A DNA stretch of 64,000 bases, from positions 620,001 to 684,000 of the forward strand of contig NC_070565.1 of the NCBI RefSeq assembly GCF_026914185.1, written 5' to 3'. The translations under genes and the position numbers were made by a program. Position 1 is the first letter of the stretch. Each line of letters starts with the position of its first letter. Shown here piece by piece: positions 20,780-32,893 of this stretch. The stretch comes from Puccinia triticina (taxonomy: Eukaryota > Basidiomycota > Pucciniomycetes > Pucciniales > Pucciniaceae). The notes under the pieces were generated by a model. That model was not told the DNA's origin. It saw nothing but the letters and a program-made list of their open reading frames with translations, and searched no databases.

Positions 20780-23700
20780 AGCAACAAGGGAGGCTTTTTT
20801 CTTTAGCTAAGCAACCAAGCCTCGCGGGACTTGCTGGCTACCTAAACATTTACCTAGACGGTGGTGGATGCTCTTAGTCTTCACCCTCTGCTTCCTTAGT
20901 CCGGAAGAGAGCTTCCCTCTCTCCCGGCTAGGTAAGCTCCTTTCCACTTTCTCTCATTCTGTCTAGTTGTACTTACGAGAGAGCTTCCCTCTCTCCCGGC
21001 TAGCCCTTCTGAAATCCAAAGCCCCCACCGTTTGGAACTAGAAGCTCCAAAAGGCTCCGTCCTCGTCCCACTCGACCGCTTTCCTCGTTGTCTCCAGTGA
21101 GGGTCCACCGGACCCTTACAGCCAGACACAATTTTCTTTAACACTCTTCCTCACATATTTTTGCCACTCCTGATGGCCCACAGCCAATTATTTTGAGTGG
21201 TCTGGATACAGCTGGCCCGCAGTACAGAATTCTTAACTGACAGCCGGTGCAACTTCAACTTCAGCACCATTTTATGAGAGAAATCAACACCATGCTGTTG
21301 CACCATACACATGAAAAAAACGTACCTATGATGAAATAATGCTACACATAGAAGAAAATTAATGGAAAATGGTTGCAGGTGAAAAGATATAAGATGATCA
21401 AACTACAGGAAAAATGGTGCTAACCACACTGGGATGTGCGTGTGGATATAATAATTGACTGGATGACTTCCTGTGATCAAGATCTGCAGGTCTCCAAGAA
21501 GTGATCCAGAACCCAAAAAGCTAGATAAACGTTTTGGGTCTAAATCAACATCTGTGATGGTTTCAGATGTAACGGGAAGTCCTCCACTGTTTGGATTTCT
21601 TAGATTAACTGTTGAATTATTTCTCCGGCTGGTTCTAGGAGCAACGGAATATTTGTGTGCCTTTTAACATCCACTAATCTAGCCCCTTTCCCTTGAGAAG
21701 CTTTATTTAGGATTCTACACTGCATTTTTCAGTCAGTTGTAGTTTAATCTACAAAATTGTACAATTTTTACGTTGTTGTGGTGGCCCATTTGGTTGACCG
21801 CTAGTAAGAAGCATTCTTGCCGCTGCTGCCAGCAATATCAGCAAGTCTCAGATTCATTCTCACCCTTCAAGATTTTCAAGATTCAAGAGTTCATGCCTCA
21901 AGACCCAAGATCCTCACTCATTCCTCAAGATCCTCAAAGTTTCATCTTCAAGACCCTCAAGATGTGATCAAGAACCTCAAGCTTCAAGATTCAAGAATCC
22001 ACACCTCAAGCTTTCAATTATCAAGACCTCAAGATCCTCAGCCTCTCAAGCTCTCAGTTTATTCCTCCCAATCCTTCTCATCCTCTTCCACAGTTTCATT
22101 TCCCCCTCTGGTCCACTCCCTTCAAATTCTTGGTCCCAACACAGCATGTGCTGTGGGTTTGTCTCTTGTTTTGTCTGTGGTTTTGATTCTTCTTCTCCCT
22201 TTCTTCTCTTTCCATTGGTGGTTGATTGTTTTTTGTATGTGTAAGAGCCCACGATGGCTCTTCACTGGAGGGAAACTGGCACTGGGAACGGGAAAGGCTG
22301 AGCCTTCAGAGCTTTCTAGAACCAAAAATGGCGTGGATTGCAGAAACCTAGCTCAGGAGAGATGGAAGGAGCATCTCTGCTTCAGGACTATCTACAAGGG
22401 TTCTGAGAAGAAGGAGGAGAGGAAGAGAGAGAGAAAGGAAACTGGGCAGACTCACCTAGCTCAGGAGAGATGGAAGGAGCATCTCTGCTGAGCTAAGAGG
22501 GACAGGGGAACTGCTGGACTAAGTGCGGGTCCGAATGGGATCCTGTGATCCTTCTTGTGACATCCCCAAGGGGGGGGGGGGGGAGTTACAGTATGTGTCT
22601 GCCTCATCTCTTTGGTTTCTCCTTTTTGTCTTGTGTTTTTGTTTTCTTTTCTTTTCTCGCTGTTGTCTGTCGTGTGGTGCGCGCGCATGGCGCGCAAGGA
22701 GATAATGAAATGTATGTGACTGGTCGCCTCCCTGAGTCCAAGTTCGCTGAACTTGGAGGATGGGATAGGCATGCCATTCTGATCCAAGAATAAGGGCATC
22801 ACCTTTTTGATCATCAAGAATCCCAAGTCCAAGTCCTTCATCCAATCCCAGTCCCTTCCAGAATCCTCACACATCCAAACCAACAACCGCCGTTGAGACT
22901 CCACAACTCAACGTTACCTCAAAACCACTTCCCCACAGCTATTACTTCAAATCCTCACGACTCATTTCGACCATCCGAGAGGGCAGTCTCACAACACCTT
23001 TTCCCCTCCCAGTGCTGCCGCCAGCCTAGCACCAAGCGGAGCTCCATATCGTGTACTAGGCAAGATGCATACTTGAAAATTAAAGCCTATTGACACTGAA
23101 AACTTACAAAATTATGGTTCATCCCTTGGTAAAAATAGGGGGAAAATTGAATCCGGTAATTTCACATTTCATATTTCCCGGAGTACGAGTGCATGTTACA
23201 CAGGTTTTATCAGCTTTGGCGGGGTTTGATACTTGAAGAATATACATTTTAAATCAAACCACTTTACTCCCAATTTGATATGGGAATTGGAATGTCAGAA
23301 ATAGGCCACACATATTCATCCACCAGTTTGCCAATCCTCTGAAGTTGATATATCTTACAAGTATGTTGCATAATGTGATTTTAAGTGCTTTTTGAATGAA
23401 CGTTTTTGCAATGCAAACAGTTTCCTGGTACTTGGCTAAGGATATATTTGAGGATGAATATAGTTGCATTCTTGGAAAAGCTTCTGTGTAGTGAAGCTCA
23501 CTTATGCAGTTGTAATAATGATGAAAAAAAAACATCAGCAGAGAGATTCTCACGGGTTGACATTGAGTGAAAGATCATTTCACATAAACTTGAACTACAG
23601 TTACACTTGTATTGGGAAGAAATTGAACAAAGATTTAAATTCAACACTGAACTCACATCAGACCAGATTAAATACAAAATTACGGCCTGGCACTCTCTAG

Positions 23701-24270
23701 AGAGTGCACTGCCACACTTTCTTCCCTGGTGAGACATCTATTTGGCCGCGCCCTATTAACTCTTGGATGATATTTAAATCTTTTGACCGGCATTCCCTTG
23801 ATTCCATCAACCAAATAAAAATAAAACTGACAGGAAAGCCGGGTTCAGATGATGAAGCAAGGTGTTAGTTACAAAAGAAAATATCTGGGGGAAGGATCAT
23901 TGATTGAGGATGTAAAAATGTCGCTTACGGTGGATGCTGAGAAGCGTGATCACAGTGGAAACAATCAGTACCAGTTTCATTTTGTGGGATCCTTGAGAGA
24001 CAGCTGGTAGCCAAGGTGTGGCCGCAGGATTGGTTGAACCTGCAGGCAAAAAAAACGACACATATTGTGATCTACTCAGCACAACCACACCAAAAGCCTG
24101 GGATGGTGGTGCTGCAGCTAACTGGTCTGACTTGCAGCTACATTATGATCTTTCCATTTCTCTCACTATCAAAACACAAACAAAAAAAATAAATGAAAAA
24201 ACCATAATATTTCCAAGCAGAATAGTCTTTCATGCAAATGTACTTGGTTTCTGTCTCTTTTCTTCTCTAA
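20780..24270. other. Inverted-repeat spacer, left part: no gene recognised
   Basis: It contains a 24-bp direct repeat (GAGAGCTTCCCTCTCTCCCG at about 20908 and 20976), a region of recurring TCAAGATCCTCAAG motifs (about 21865-22050), a 32-bp direct repeat (CTCAGGAGAGATGGAAGGAG at about 22353 and 22463) and a 15-G run near 22570. The 21860-22500 region is open for 224 codons but low in complexity and repetitive. Nothing recognisable lies at 23000-24240. Confidence 0.4.
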
Positions 24271-25100
24271 CTAGTGAAATTGCGGCTTCGCCGCGGGAAT
24301 GCACAATGGAGCACTTCTGAGGTATCATCAACATTCACCAGTACTGCTTATTGATCCTTGCACAAAACAAACAATACAAAAATCCAACACACAAATACAA
24401 ACATACTACAACAATGATAACAAACATAATGCCTAGGAAGTGGAACATATACCTTGTATCATGAGTAACTTGTTCTATACCAATCCCCAACATGTCAAGA
24501 ATTTATTGACTCACAAAATCTATGAATCTGCGGACTTGATTACCAACAGGTTAACTACATTGATTATAGTCTTCTCACATGCTGCTTCTGCACTCACAAG
24601 ACCGACAAGCAAACCTAATCTGCTTGTGGCACGCAAAAGAGCAACGTACAGTTGCCCATGCAAGAATACTGGCTGAGGAAGGAATACCCCCACGTGGCCC
24701 AGTGTTTGTCCTTGTGCTTTATTGATTGTCATGGCAAAGGCGAGATATACAGGGAAATCACACTGGGAAAATCTTGTAGCACAGTTTGCATCCGCTTTGT
24801 GAATCAGAACTGTTTTTGGGAGCATCACTTCTACACCACCTTTTGGACCTGTCATTAACTTGCACTTCAGGATGTGGGGCTGAATCCCTTTGATTAGGAG
24901 CCGCTTTCTATTGCACAACCCACTGCAGAGGGTCAGGTTCTGAATGCATACCACGGGCATTCCTTCTTTAAGTCAGAGCAGCGGCATTGAAAAGCCCGGA
25001 ATATGCAATTTAGCCAATGATTCAGGTCCCACTGTCTCGTCACAATCACTGAGAACTTGATCTACTGCCCAAATTTCAAGGTGTCTGCCAGGAGGGTGTT
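24271..25100 (-). mobile_element. Helitron 3' portion: decayed helicase and terminal hairpin
   Basis: The minus-strand frame 24960-24520 encodes the C-terminal end of a PIF1-type helicase as found in Helitron RepHel proteins: AFAMTINKAQGQT, then HGQLYVALLRATSR, where the arginine finger region sits. Upstream, similarity can be followed to about 25090 through one in-frame TGA near 24977. The element's 3' end is visible on the same strand: a GC-rich hairpin GCGGCGAAGCCGC (about 24282-24294), then AATTTCA, then CTAG at 24274-24271, followed by T. A short hairpin about 10 bases before CTRR is the hallmark of Helitrons. The Rep domain and 5' end are missing, so it is a truncated, immobile copy. 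Confidence 0.82.
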
Positions 25101-25553
25101 GATAAACGCACACCCATGTCCCGTGGGCACACCCACGCCCACGCCCTTCGGAAAGGGTGTGTGGGGCTGCACGCTAGCTTAACTAAGACCCTCTCTTTGT
25201 GGAGGGGCAGAATCTTGATGCCAAATTGTGGCATTTTGTTGCTGATTATTCAAGGATTCAACCATGGTGGGGATAGATGCCACTGCGCTGGGCCCAGGTG
25301 CACTGGTGACTGAACTATGTACTGGCTGCTGTGGCCGAGACGGCTGATTTAATAATCAATGACAACATCATGGCCTTTGAGGGGTAAAAAAAAAACAAGT
25401 GAAAGAAAATGGGGAAGATATTTGAACCTTGGAGGAAAATCCGGCAAATCCATCCAAGGATTCTTCAAAATACAATACAAGAAAGCTGAGAATCAGAGCT
25501 ACAACATGATATAGGAGGCTTTGAATTTTATGCTGAGAGAAATGAGTACATAC
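25101..25553. other. Spacer segment with a partial hairpin element
   Basis: It contains repeated CACCCACGCCCACG and one end of the CTAGCTTAACTAAG hairpin family at about 25168-25205. No gene. Confidence 0.4.
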
Positions 25554-26447
25554 CACTGCAAGAAAAACTCTAGAAACTGCTTGCAGTTGAGATGAAGCAA
25601 GCTTCAATCAAGCCTCAGCTCAAGCTGGAGTCAAGCACCCAAATTCTGTGCTGGTGCACTTGAGTGTGTACCTTGTTCAGCATCTGAATGTTGAAAATTC
25701 TGTAGTTCTCATGCAGTAGGCTGAGGCAAATGAGCATCCCCCTGAGCACCCTTTTATTTTCTTTTATTAGACACTCCATGCACCATTGAATCCAGCCAGA
25801 ATAACATAAAAAGGGTATGTACACATGAAAGGAATATGTATAGATGAAATAAATATGTATGCATGAAAGGCAAATGTGAGAAGGTGTATTACCACATAAA
25901 AGGGATATGTACACATGATGAAAGGGGTATGTATGCATGAAAGGGGTATGTCAATTAAGGGGTATTTGCACATGAAAGGGATATGTAAACATCAAAAGGG
26001 TATGTAAACCTGAATGATGAAAGGGGTATTGAAAGGGATGTAAAAACTCGAAGAGGACATTTCAACATGAAAGGGTCATGGAAAAATGATGAAAGGGGTA
26101 TGTACACATTGTGAAAGGGATACATGCACAAGAAAGGGATATACACACCTGAAAGGGGTATGTGCACATAAAGTGCTATGTACACATTTTTAAAGGGGTG
26201 AATGCATACAAAAGGGATATGTGCACATGAAAGGGGTATGTTCATATGAAAGGGGAATTTTCACATGAAAGGGGTATTTGCACAGGTATCAACTCCTGTA
26301 CTGAGGTTTTTGTACCTTACACTCACTATTGCATAAATTAGGCAATGTGCATGGAATCAACCAGTGCTTGATTCTTGCATGAGGGACAGCTTGCCTTGAG
26401 CTCTTGCATCTCAACTGCAAGCAGTTTCTAGAGTTTTTCTTGCAGTG
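25554..26447. mobile_element. CACTG-ended MITE, copy 1 (894 bp)
   Basis: The ends CACTGCAAGAAAAACTCTAG and its complement continue as inverted repeats for about 40 bp (AAACTGCTTGCAGTTGAGATG). They are flanked by TAC at 25551-25553 and 26448-26450. The core (about 25800-26280) is a minisatellite of some 20-bp units, GGATATGTACACATGAAAGG. CACTR ends with a 3-bp duplication point to a CACTA/EnSpm-type origin. A second copy lies at 40943-41984. Confidence 0.85.
25800..26280 (+). repeat. ~20-bp minisatellite (GGTATGTACACATGAAAGG)
   Basis: More than 20 diverged units. On the minus strand they translate into pseudo-repeats such as YPFHVYIPF, which are not a protein. Confidence 0.88.
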
Positions 26448-26826
26448 TACAAGAGATGTAAACACAAAAATCATGATTTTCTGTGGAAATGTCTTTCAGC
26501 CTCAGGCAAAGAGTGGGACTTTAGTCCTAAGCCTCTCCTTTGGAGACGCTTCGCGCCTCCTTGGAGAGGCTTAGTTAAGCTTGCTGAAGAATATGGCCGC
26601 GGGGTTGTGGTGCCACGGCCTTGTTGAATTTGCCCTGCGGTGTTGCGGCTGTAGTTGCTTGTCTGCAACCAGGGGTTGTTTGTCCTTGTGTTTGAAGTGC
26701 CCTTACAAGGCATCCTCTCTCTTGTAGGGGGTTTTTCCCCCAGTTCCTTTTCATATTCAGGCCCTCTGCCAGGTTCCTCTCATCTTGTGTGTGATTCCGC
26801 TGAGCCTCTGCATCCTGAAAAGCCCG

Positions 26827-26914
26827 AACTTAGCACAAGTCCCTCGCCTGCCGGGGGGCGCGGCGCGAAGCGCCTTGCACAAAGTGCGACCTCCCGTCAG
26901 GGAGGGACTTGCGT
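26827..26914. repeat. GC-rich hairpin element, mirror copy
   Basis: Exact mirror of 20403-20490. Confidence 0.7.
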
Positions 26915-27684
26915 GCAATCCACAATTCCTGGCGTGAGAGCCCCGCGTGCAGTTGGTGTTTTTTGCAGGTGGCCAACTTTGTGCCCCCAAATCCCCCACT
27001 TCCCAGAGGGCATGTTGCCCGCCTCTTGAACCGGTGAAAGACCTGCATCTCCTCTTCAAATTGGTGGTAGGCCTGCCACCATTGCCCTCCTCCCATGAGC
27101 TGGAGATTGGCTCAAAGGAGCTCACTTTCCGAGAATCCTTTGAGATGACTAATAGAGTTGTACAGTTCTGTACAGTAAATCTCACTCCCTACACGGCCAC
27201 TTTTCCTCCATGATTGGAAATTTCAACCGGGAGGATCAGGCCTTATATTGGGAGCTACAAGGCTCAAATTGCATCAAAAGAAGCGCAATGCCGAGCACTC
27301 CTTAAGTCCCGAGGGGCGACTTCAACAGATGAACGGTTGATTTTTAAAAAAGGAAAATGTGAAAAAAAGCCTAATACAGGCAGATATTCCTGGGGCTCTC
27401 AGGCCAGGTACAGGTTTTTCCAGGTAAGCCTCTCTGTGAGACAGAGACCCTGCGGGGCTGCCCCTTCGGGGCTCTCACAGTGAGGCTTTGTTAAGCTCGT
27501 GAAAAGCCCCGCTTCAGATCCAGAAATATCCGCCCATATCCGCAGGTTTTGGAAACTCGGGCTTCAGATATCTGGCCCGATCCGCGGTCCCTCAACAGTT
27601 ATCCCGGATTATGTACCGGATATCCCACGTGGCTAAGGGTTGAAGTGTTAAGCGATCGAATTCATCCTGGCATCAGTCATTGAC

Positions 27685-28652
27685 ATGGACTCTCTGAACG
27701 CCTTTGTATCCGACCCACGATATCATGACATCCTAGCTATCCTCAAGGGTGCTCGTAACGGCCTGGTCTATGGAGCCAAAATCCGATTTCCACATGCTTT
27801 GGTCATGACTTTGATCTTTCATGGAGATAGACCGTGAGTGAGCAATTGAACCATGAAGGAACACTTTCGTCTATCAGAACTGACCGGCTTCTTCTTTTCA
27901 ACGCAGATGGAAGGATCGTCTTCGGTTTGTGGTCAACGCAACCAGACAACATGCGTTAAACCTTTGTAAATTCGTCACCATTTACAAAACCGCCTTGTTG
28001 CTCCAACGAAAAGTGAATGGAGGAAAAGAAAAGAACGCCGATACGTTTTTCGCTGGGCTAATTGGTGGATGGCTTGTATTCGGAGAACGAAATGCCATCA
28101 ATGAGCAAGTCTGTGACAATAATCTGTTAAATAAATTATCATATTTGCCGAGTTCAGAACTGATTCCTTGTGATGCGTTTGAATAAGATCGTGTTGTACT
28201 GCGTTTCTAGGGTGGTCTCCTCCTTCTTACCTCGGGCAAGCCCCCCGAGAGCCTCAAGCCATCCTGGGATAATCGTGACACAGAACACTCCTAGTCCTTC
28301 AAGTATCAGACAGCCCCCACTTGCGAATGAAAACCTTGCTCCAAATGGAATGCCCCGGCCACCCGGATTTCCCTACCCAGCCTCGGTCCCAATCGATAAA
28401 CGAATATTTGAAATCTACGCAGCTCTTACTTGGGGCGCTGTCATGTGGCTTTTCCGCTGGCGAAGAGAGAGACTGCAAGGTGGTCTGATCAACAGTATGC
28501 AGTGTAAGCCATAGCGCATGCGTCTCTGCGGGTACGATTTCATTTCCAGACTGCTGACCAACTGAAAGCATTTTTGATCATATCTTCTATCTCCAGACTT
28601 GTATCTTGATTCCGAAGTTTGGACTAATTTGAAGAACCTTCTATGGCGTTAG
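27685..28652 (+). CDS. PXMP4/PMP24-like peroxisomal membrane protein, right copy
   Basis: Four exons, 27685-27833, 27907-28108, 28188-28503 and 28597-28652, join in frame through GT-AG introns of 73, 79 and 93 bp to give 240 residues. The family is recognised from LKGARNGLVYGAKIRFPHAL near the N terminus, FFAGLIGGWLVFGERNAINEQ in the middle, WGAVMWLFRWRRERLQ after it, and YLYLDSEVW near the end, all in the order seen in PXMP4 proteins. Length is close to the vertebrate protein (about 212) plus a Pro/Ser-rich insert in exon 3. Members are integral peroxisomal membrane proteins; their exact transport role is unsettled. Splice sites were chosen because they restore these blocks. The identical inverted copy lies at 18665-19632. 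Confidence 0.9.
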
Positions 28653-30123
28653 TGTTGCGCAACATCCAAACCCCCGCCAACAACCCTGAAACTCTGTTTG
28701 CTGACCCTAGATGGTAACCTCCACCACTGACATTTATCCAGACAACATTGCGTAATATTGAACTGTTTTCAACTTGGTAAATGAAGAGCCCACGATCAAC
28801 CCGTATCGATCGTATAATGTGGCGCCAATAGATGCTGTAGACACATCGACGCCGTTTCCTAATCATCCCTGCATTATCTTTTCGACTAGAGGTTTTTCAG
28901 GTCACATTTGTACTTTTAGTCGTCTCTACACTTGACTTTTAGATCACATGTTTTCTCTTTACTACTTCATTCTCATCAGCTCAGCTCATCTATAATATGT
29001 ATCCTTTAGCATCATGCGATAGAGACTGTTTCAATACTAAAGAAGGGGTGTGTAAGGCGCCAACAATTCACATGTGGTGGATCATCCTGTGTTTGCATTC
29101 TTACCAGTGGCAGCACAGAACCATTTTGTCAGAGGATGATGTCCTCAACCAGGATGTGTTCTGAAAACATTGGCCCCTGAATGTATCCGCCACAAGTCCA
29201 AAGAGGGTAGGATTATCTGTAGTCACTTAGGCTGTTCAAAGTTGACTTGCATAAAATCATAACACCATAAAATCATGAGATTCTGAGGTAAAAAAAATAT
29301 GTACACCCAAACACTCAAATTAGAGCAACATTTCTAAAATGGTACGTATAAAATCATCATTTGAAATTTTTATGATTTTATGATTTATGTAATGAAAATT
29401 TTATGATTTCAACTTTGAACACCTTAACTGGGAATTACATATGTATTGAATGGGGATGCACAAGGTTTTGGAGTTGGGATTTTCAGGCTTTTGGAGGCAG
29501 AGTGATTTGGTTTCTGGTGCTCTTCTTAGTTCAATATCTTTGTCTCCATAATGTAGATCCTGAAATATGTTATGAACTAGTCAATGGAGAGGAAGAGATG
29601 TTCAAGGGTCAGGGTATCAGTGGTTCAGGATCCTAGTATGGTAGATCTCAGGATAAGGAAGAGTACTTGATCTCCAGCCTCTTGAACCATGAACGTGTGG
29701 TTGCTTACATGTATATGTTAGCTATGTACATGAGAGGCCACACTACAGAGCCCATGCTACTACTAATAACATTGGCCCAAATAGCCACTTTTTTTGGAGT
29801 CATTTGCAAGCACTTGTTGGGGTTTTTAGGATTGATGAAAACACCAACCTCATAAATTCCAGTGAGGTGTTGAGCAGGTTTGTGAATACAGATATGCTTT
29901 TTAACCAAATTGGTGGGGGGTGCTGCAGTCTGTGCACCTGCAGAGGGCCCATTGGATGGATTTTCTTCACAGCTGGGACTTGCGTGCATGATCCTGAGGT
30001 TTTTTAAAAATAGAATCTCTCTAGAATTTCACACAAAATGTGTTCAATGAGCTTATGGATGATGATGACTTGATTGAATAGAGTTGGAAAAGTATAATTA
30101 CCTGAGCTAAGACAACCAGATAT
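28653..30123. other. Outer part of the right arm, no gene
   Basis: Apart from the MITE at 29230-29424 only short frames without motifs are present; it is identical to 17194-18664. Confidence 0.5.
29230..29424. mobile_element. TA-flanked MITE (GGTGTTCAAAGTTGA family), right-arm copy
   Basis: Mirror of 17893-18087. Confidence 0.75.
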
Positions 30124-30612
30124 TTTTGGAGCTTTGCCCAGGTCAAGAAAGGCAGGCTGCTCAGCCCTTTGAGTTGGTACCAATTCTGGTTGTATCATTT
30201 CAGAATACTGATTCAAGCGAGCTAATCTTAGAGTAAAATGCAGGTCTTGTGGGTAGGAACAATTCAATCTAACAAGAGGCTTTGATGAATATTAGTAAGA
30301 GGTAATATTGGCTTGGGAAGCTGCTTGTATCATTTCAGAATACTGATTCAAGCAAGCTAATCTTAGAATAAAATGCAGGTCTTGTGGGTAGGAACAATTC
30401 AAGCTAACAAGAGTCTTTGATGAATATTAGTAAGAGGTAATATTGGCTTGGGAAGAGGACTGGACAAGATCATTTGAGGCAAGATATTCAATGTGGTGAC
30501 ATGAAGGATACAACCTATACAGCAGGTGGTTTATACTACTCAGAGGTATCAGAGGTAAGGGTTGGATTTTGGATCGGGGAAATAATGAAGACTTCCACAG
30601 AGTTCATTGTAA
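30124..30612. other. Flank of the inverted repeat with a 135-bp tandem duplication
   Basis: No gene; see the duplication at 30191-30455. Confidence 0.5.
30191..30455 (+). repeat. 135-bp tandem duplication
   Basis: TGTATCATTTCAGAATACTG occurs at 30191 and 30326, and GGTAATATTGGCTTGGGAAG at 30301 and 30436. Only a few substitutions separate the two units. Confidence 0.92.
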
Positions 30613-31717
30613 TCAGTGCTCTGGGAAAAAGTACCCACAGTGTTTGTAGATCTTGTAACAAAACTCAGCAGTCAAGATATCACCAGTGACTTGACGGATT
30701 TCCCATTTGGAGTTGTTAGTGTGATTGAGAACTGGCGAGGCTCGCAAGCTATGTTTGATCAAAGCAAAACCAAGCTCAATTGGATTCAATTTGGGCCAGT
30801 AGGGTGGCAGGTATAATAGCCGTACCCCGGCCACATTGCAAAGCTCCTGTACTCGCTCATCTCAATGGAAGCTGGGGTTGTTGCACACCAGAACAGAGTT
30901 GGCATTGGGTTAGGGATTCATGCAAGGCAGCTGGAGCAGCAGTACACAGTCAGCTACAAAATCATCAATGGGATAAATAGACGGAGTTTACCAGATCATG
31001 CTCCAAGAGGTGTTCAAACTTTCACCCATTGAATGTTTCTTTGGTGGTTGTTAGGGCTGCCAGTCCGTCAATTGAGATGGCAGCAAGAAGGCTTAAGCAA
31101 AGGGGGTTCTGGTTGATTATGAACCAAGCTGCGGGGGTCCCTTGTGGCGACCTAGCCTGCACTCAAAGGAGATCTCTGTCACAGAATGAGCTTTCATCTG
31201 ACCAAGCAAAACAAGTTAGCCTGGTCTCAGAGGAAAAGATGAGGGAAAACTAACCTGTGAAGACCAAAAATTCCACAGGGAAAAACTCCATGGGTTTGAT
31301 ATACAAGTACTTTGCAAGGATTGATTGTCAAATGTTTCTGGTCTTGGGTCTCTTCAGTGTGATCAACCAAGGCTGGATGAGGTTCTGGTGAACCGCCTCA
31401 ATACTGAGCAGGACCCCGGTTGAGTTGTACAGATGTTTTCGGATTTCTTCCAATAAAAGGCCTGGCTCCAATCAGACCAACTCAATGATGAACGCGCAGT
31501 CCTCTCTGGTCATCTTGGCTGGTTGGCCCCTGGCCTTGTAAGTTTCTGGATCCTTCACAACACAACGAGTCTCTTGCAACAGGTTGAGCCATTGAGAAAA
31601 AGACTGGCGGGATATTGGGGCGCTGAGTAGATTGCGGATCTCCAGCAACCCCATTCCTTGATGTGCCATCCGGATCACGGCAATTTTGGTGGTGGGGGTG
31701 TAGGGATGAAATACCAT
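30613..31717 (-). pseudogene. Decayed Tc1/mariner-type (DDE) transposase
   Basis: Read on the minus strand, the N-terminal part has a helix-turn-helix-like segment (KIAVIRMAHQGMGLLEIRNL). A conserved aspartate block follows in the middle (FAWSDESSF). The C-terminal end reads GVRLLYLPPYWPKLNPIELG, the hallmark of fungal Tc1/IS630 transposases around the third catalytic acidic residue. Several stops (for example right after FIIELV near 31472) and frame changes separate these blocks. I did not identify the element's terminal repeats. It is a dead relic. Confidence 0.85.
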
Positions 31718-32893
31718 TGGAGGCAGTGTTGTAATGGTAAGGGGTCGGGGTGGTTTTTGATGGATGGCCGGGTGGTGGGTGGGATGGGTGGGTAGGATGA
31801 ATTGGCTGCTTGAACACAGCCTCAGGATATCACCATCCAACCACAGGTGGATCGATGATGTCACAATCCTGTGGCAATAAATATCCTTGGCACAAACTGC
31901 TGCACAGCAGCTCAAGCGCATAACTTTATGGCGCAAAAAGTTCACCCAAGTCCAAGCTTCAAGCAAATCACAATAGTAGCCCGGCTGACAATGTGGGTTG
32001 GAAGGAATTCTTAAACATTTGGCTGGGCAGCCTCAAGCCAATGTAGGACCTTGGAGGACTTCCTGTTGATCTGGAAAAACAGATCTGAGCGGACAGATTT
32101 CAGATTTTGCAGGGAAATCTAGGTCCCCCCAGTGATCTAGAGTTCCAGATTTCCCTGCGAAATCTGAAATTCCAGAGTTACAAAATTGAAGGCAAGTCCT
32201 CCATTAGGGCATGGGCACAAGTCTCTCCTGCAAGCGGAACAGGGAGGGACTTGTGGTGTTAAGTTCGGACCAATCCCCGGAGCGGTTCTACCGGGGCTCA
32301 AACAAGCCTCTACAAATTTCATTGCTTTTATACATATTGACTGGCAGTGGAGGCTGTCCAGGCCTGTGAATTGGTCACAAGGGCGCCCGACCTCATAGCG
32401 TGCTGGTGAAACCAGACGAAGTGGCGTTTTCAGCTCCAAAAACAAGCTTGCGAGCCTGCTTGAAAATCAAACCACTCAAGGCGATTCAGCTCTTGGTCTT
32501 CGTTCCAGGCGGCCAACGAGATGGGATGCGTGCCAGGAACAGCCGCCGGACGCAACTGTGCCGATTGCGGGACAGCAGACGCTGCTTTTTTCACGAAGGG
32601 GGGGAGTGGTTCCTCCAGCGCCTGGTTTATCACTTCTGGATCCTCTGCGCTTGTCGGAAGGCCTGGTGTAAACACTTGGGATTACAGAGTGATCAGTAAG
32701 AACACCCTTGGGGGGAAAACTGTGGTGTCCTTCCGTGATCCATCGCACAGCCACACCACGCAAGAGCCAGCAGCAGAAGGAGCCGATCACCGATCAGTAC
32801 AAGAGCCTGCCCAACAGTTCGCCTTCTAGTTTCCACAAACCCATCAACCAAAACCAGACCACTGAGATATCAAAAAAAAAAAAAGAAAGCGAT
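31718..32893. other. Repeat-derived stretch and 5' flank of the dehydrogenase gene
   Basis: It includes a foldback segment at about 32097-32178 (AGATTTCAGATTTTGCAGGG against CCCTGCGAAATCTGAAAT) and a GC-rich hairpin element at about 32195-32270. From about 32700 the sequence is probably 5' UTR and promoter of the downstream gene, with an A-run at 32871-32884 directly before the ATG. Confidence 0.45.
32195..32270. repeat. GC-rich hairpin element (degenerate)
   Basis: GCAAGTCCTCCATTAGGGC to GGGAGGGACTTGTGGTGTTA; same end motifs as 20403-20490. Confidence 0.55.

Larger units (their letters stand above)
26538..30123. repeat. Right arm of the 3,586-bp inverted repeat
   Basis: Mate of 17194-20779. 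At its inner end the hairpin element is complete (26527-26582: CCTAAGCCTCTCCTTTGGAG to GGAGAGGCTTAGTTAAGC), whereas in the left arm the same element is cut at 20779. This arm therefore looks like the ancestral arrangement at that end. Confidence 0.96.

Noticed and set aside
21774..22562. Possible solo LTR (TG...CA boundaries, C/T-rich interior)
   Set aside because: No matching 4-6-bp duplication at the borders and no second LTR or internal region in the window.
24018..24320. 100-codon plus-strand frame next to the Helitron end
   Set aside because: Crosses the Helitron terminus into flanking DNA and has no domain or codon bias.
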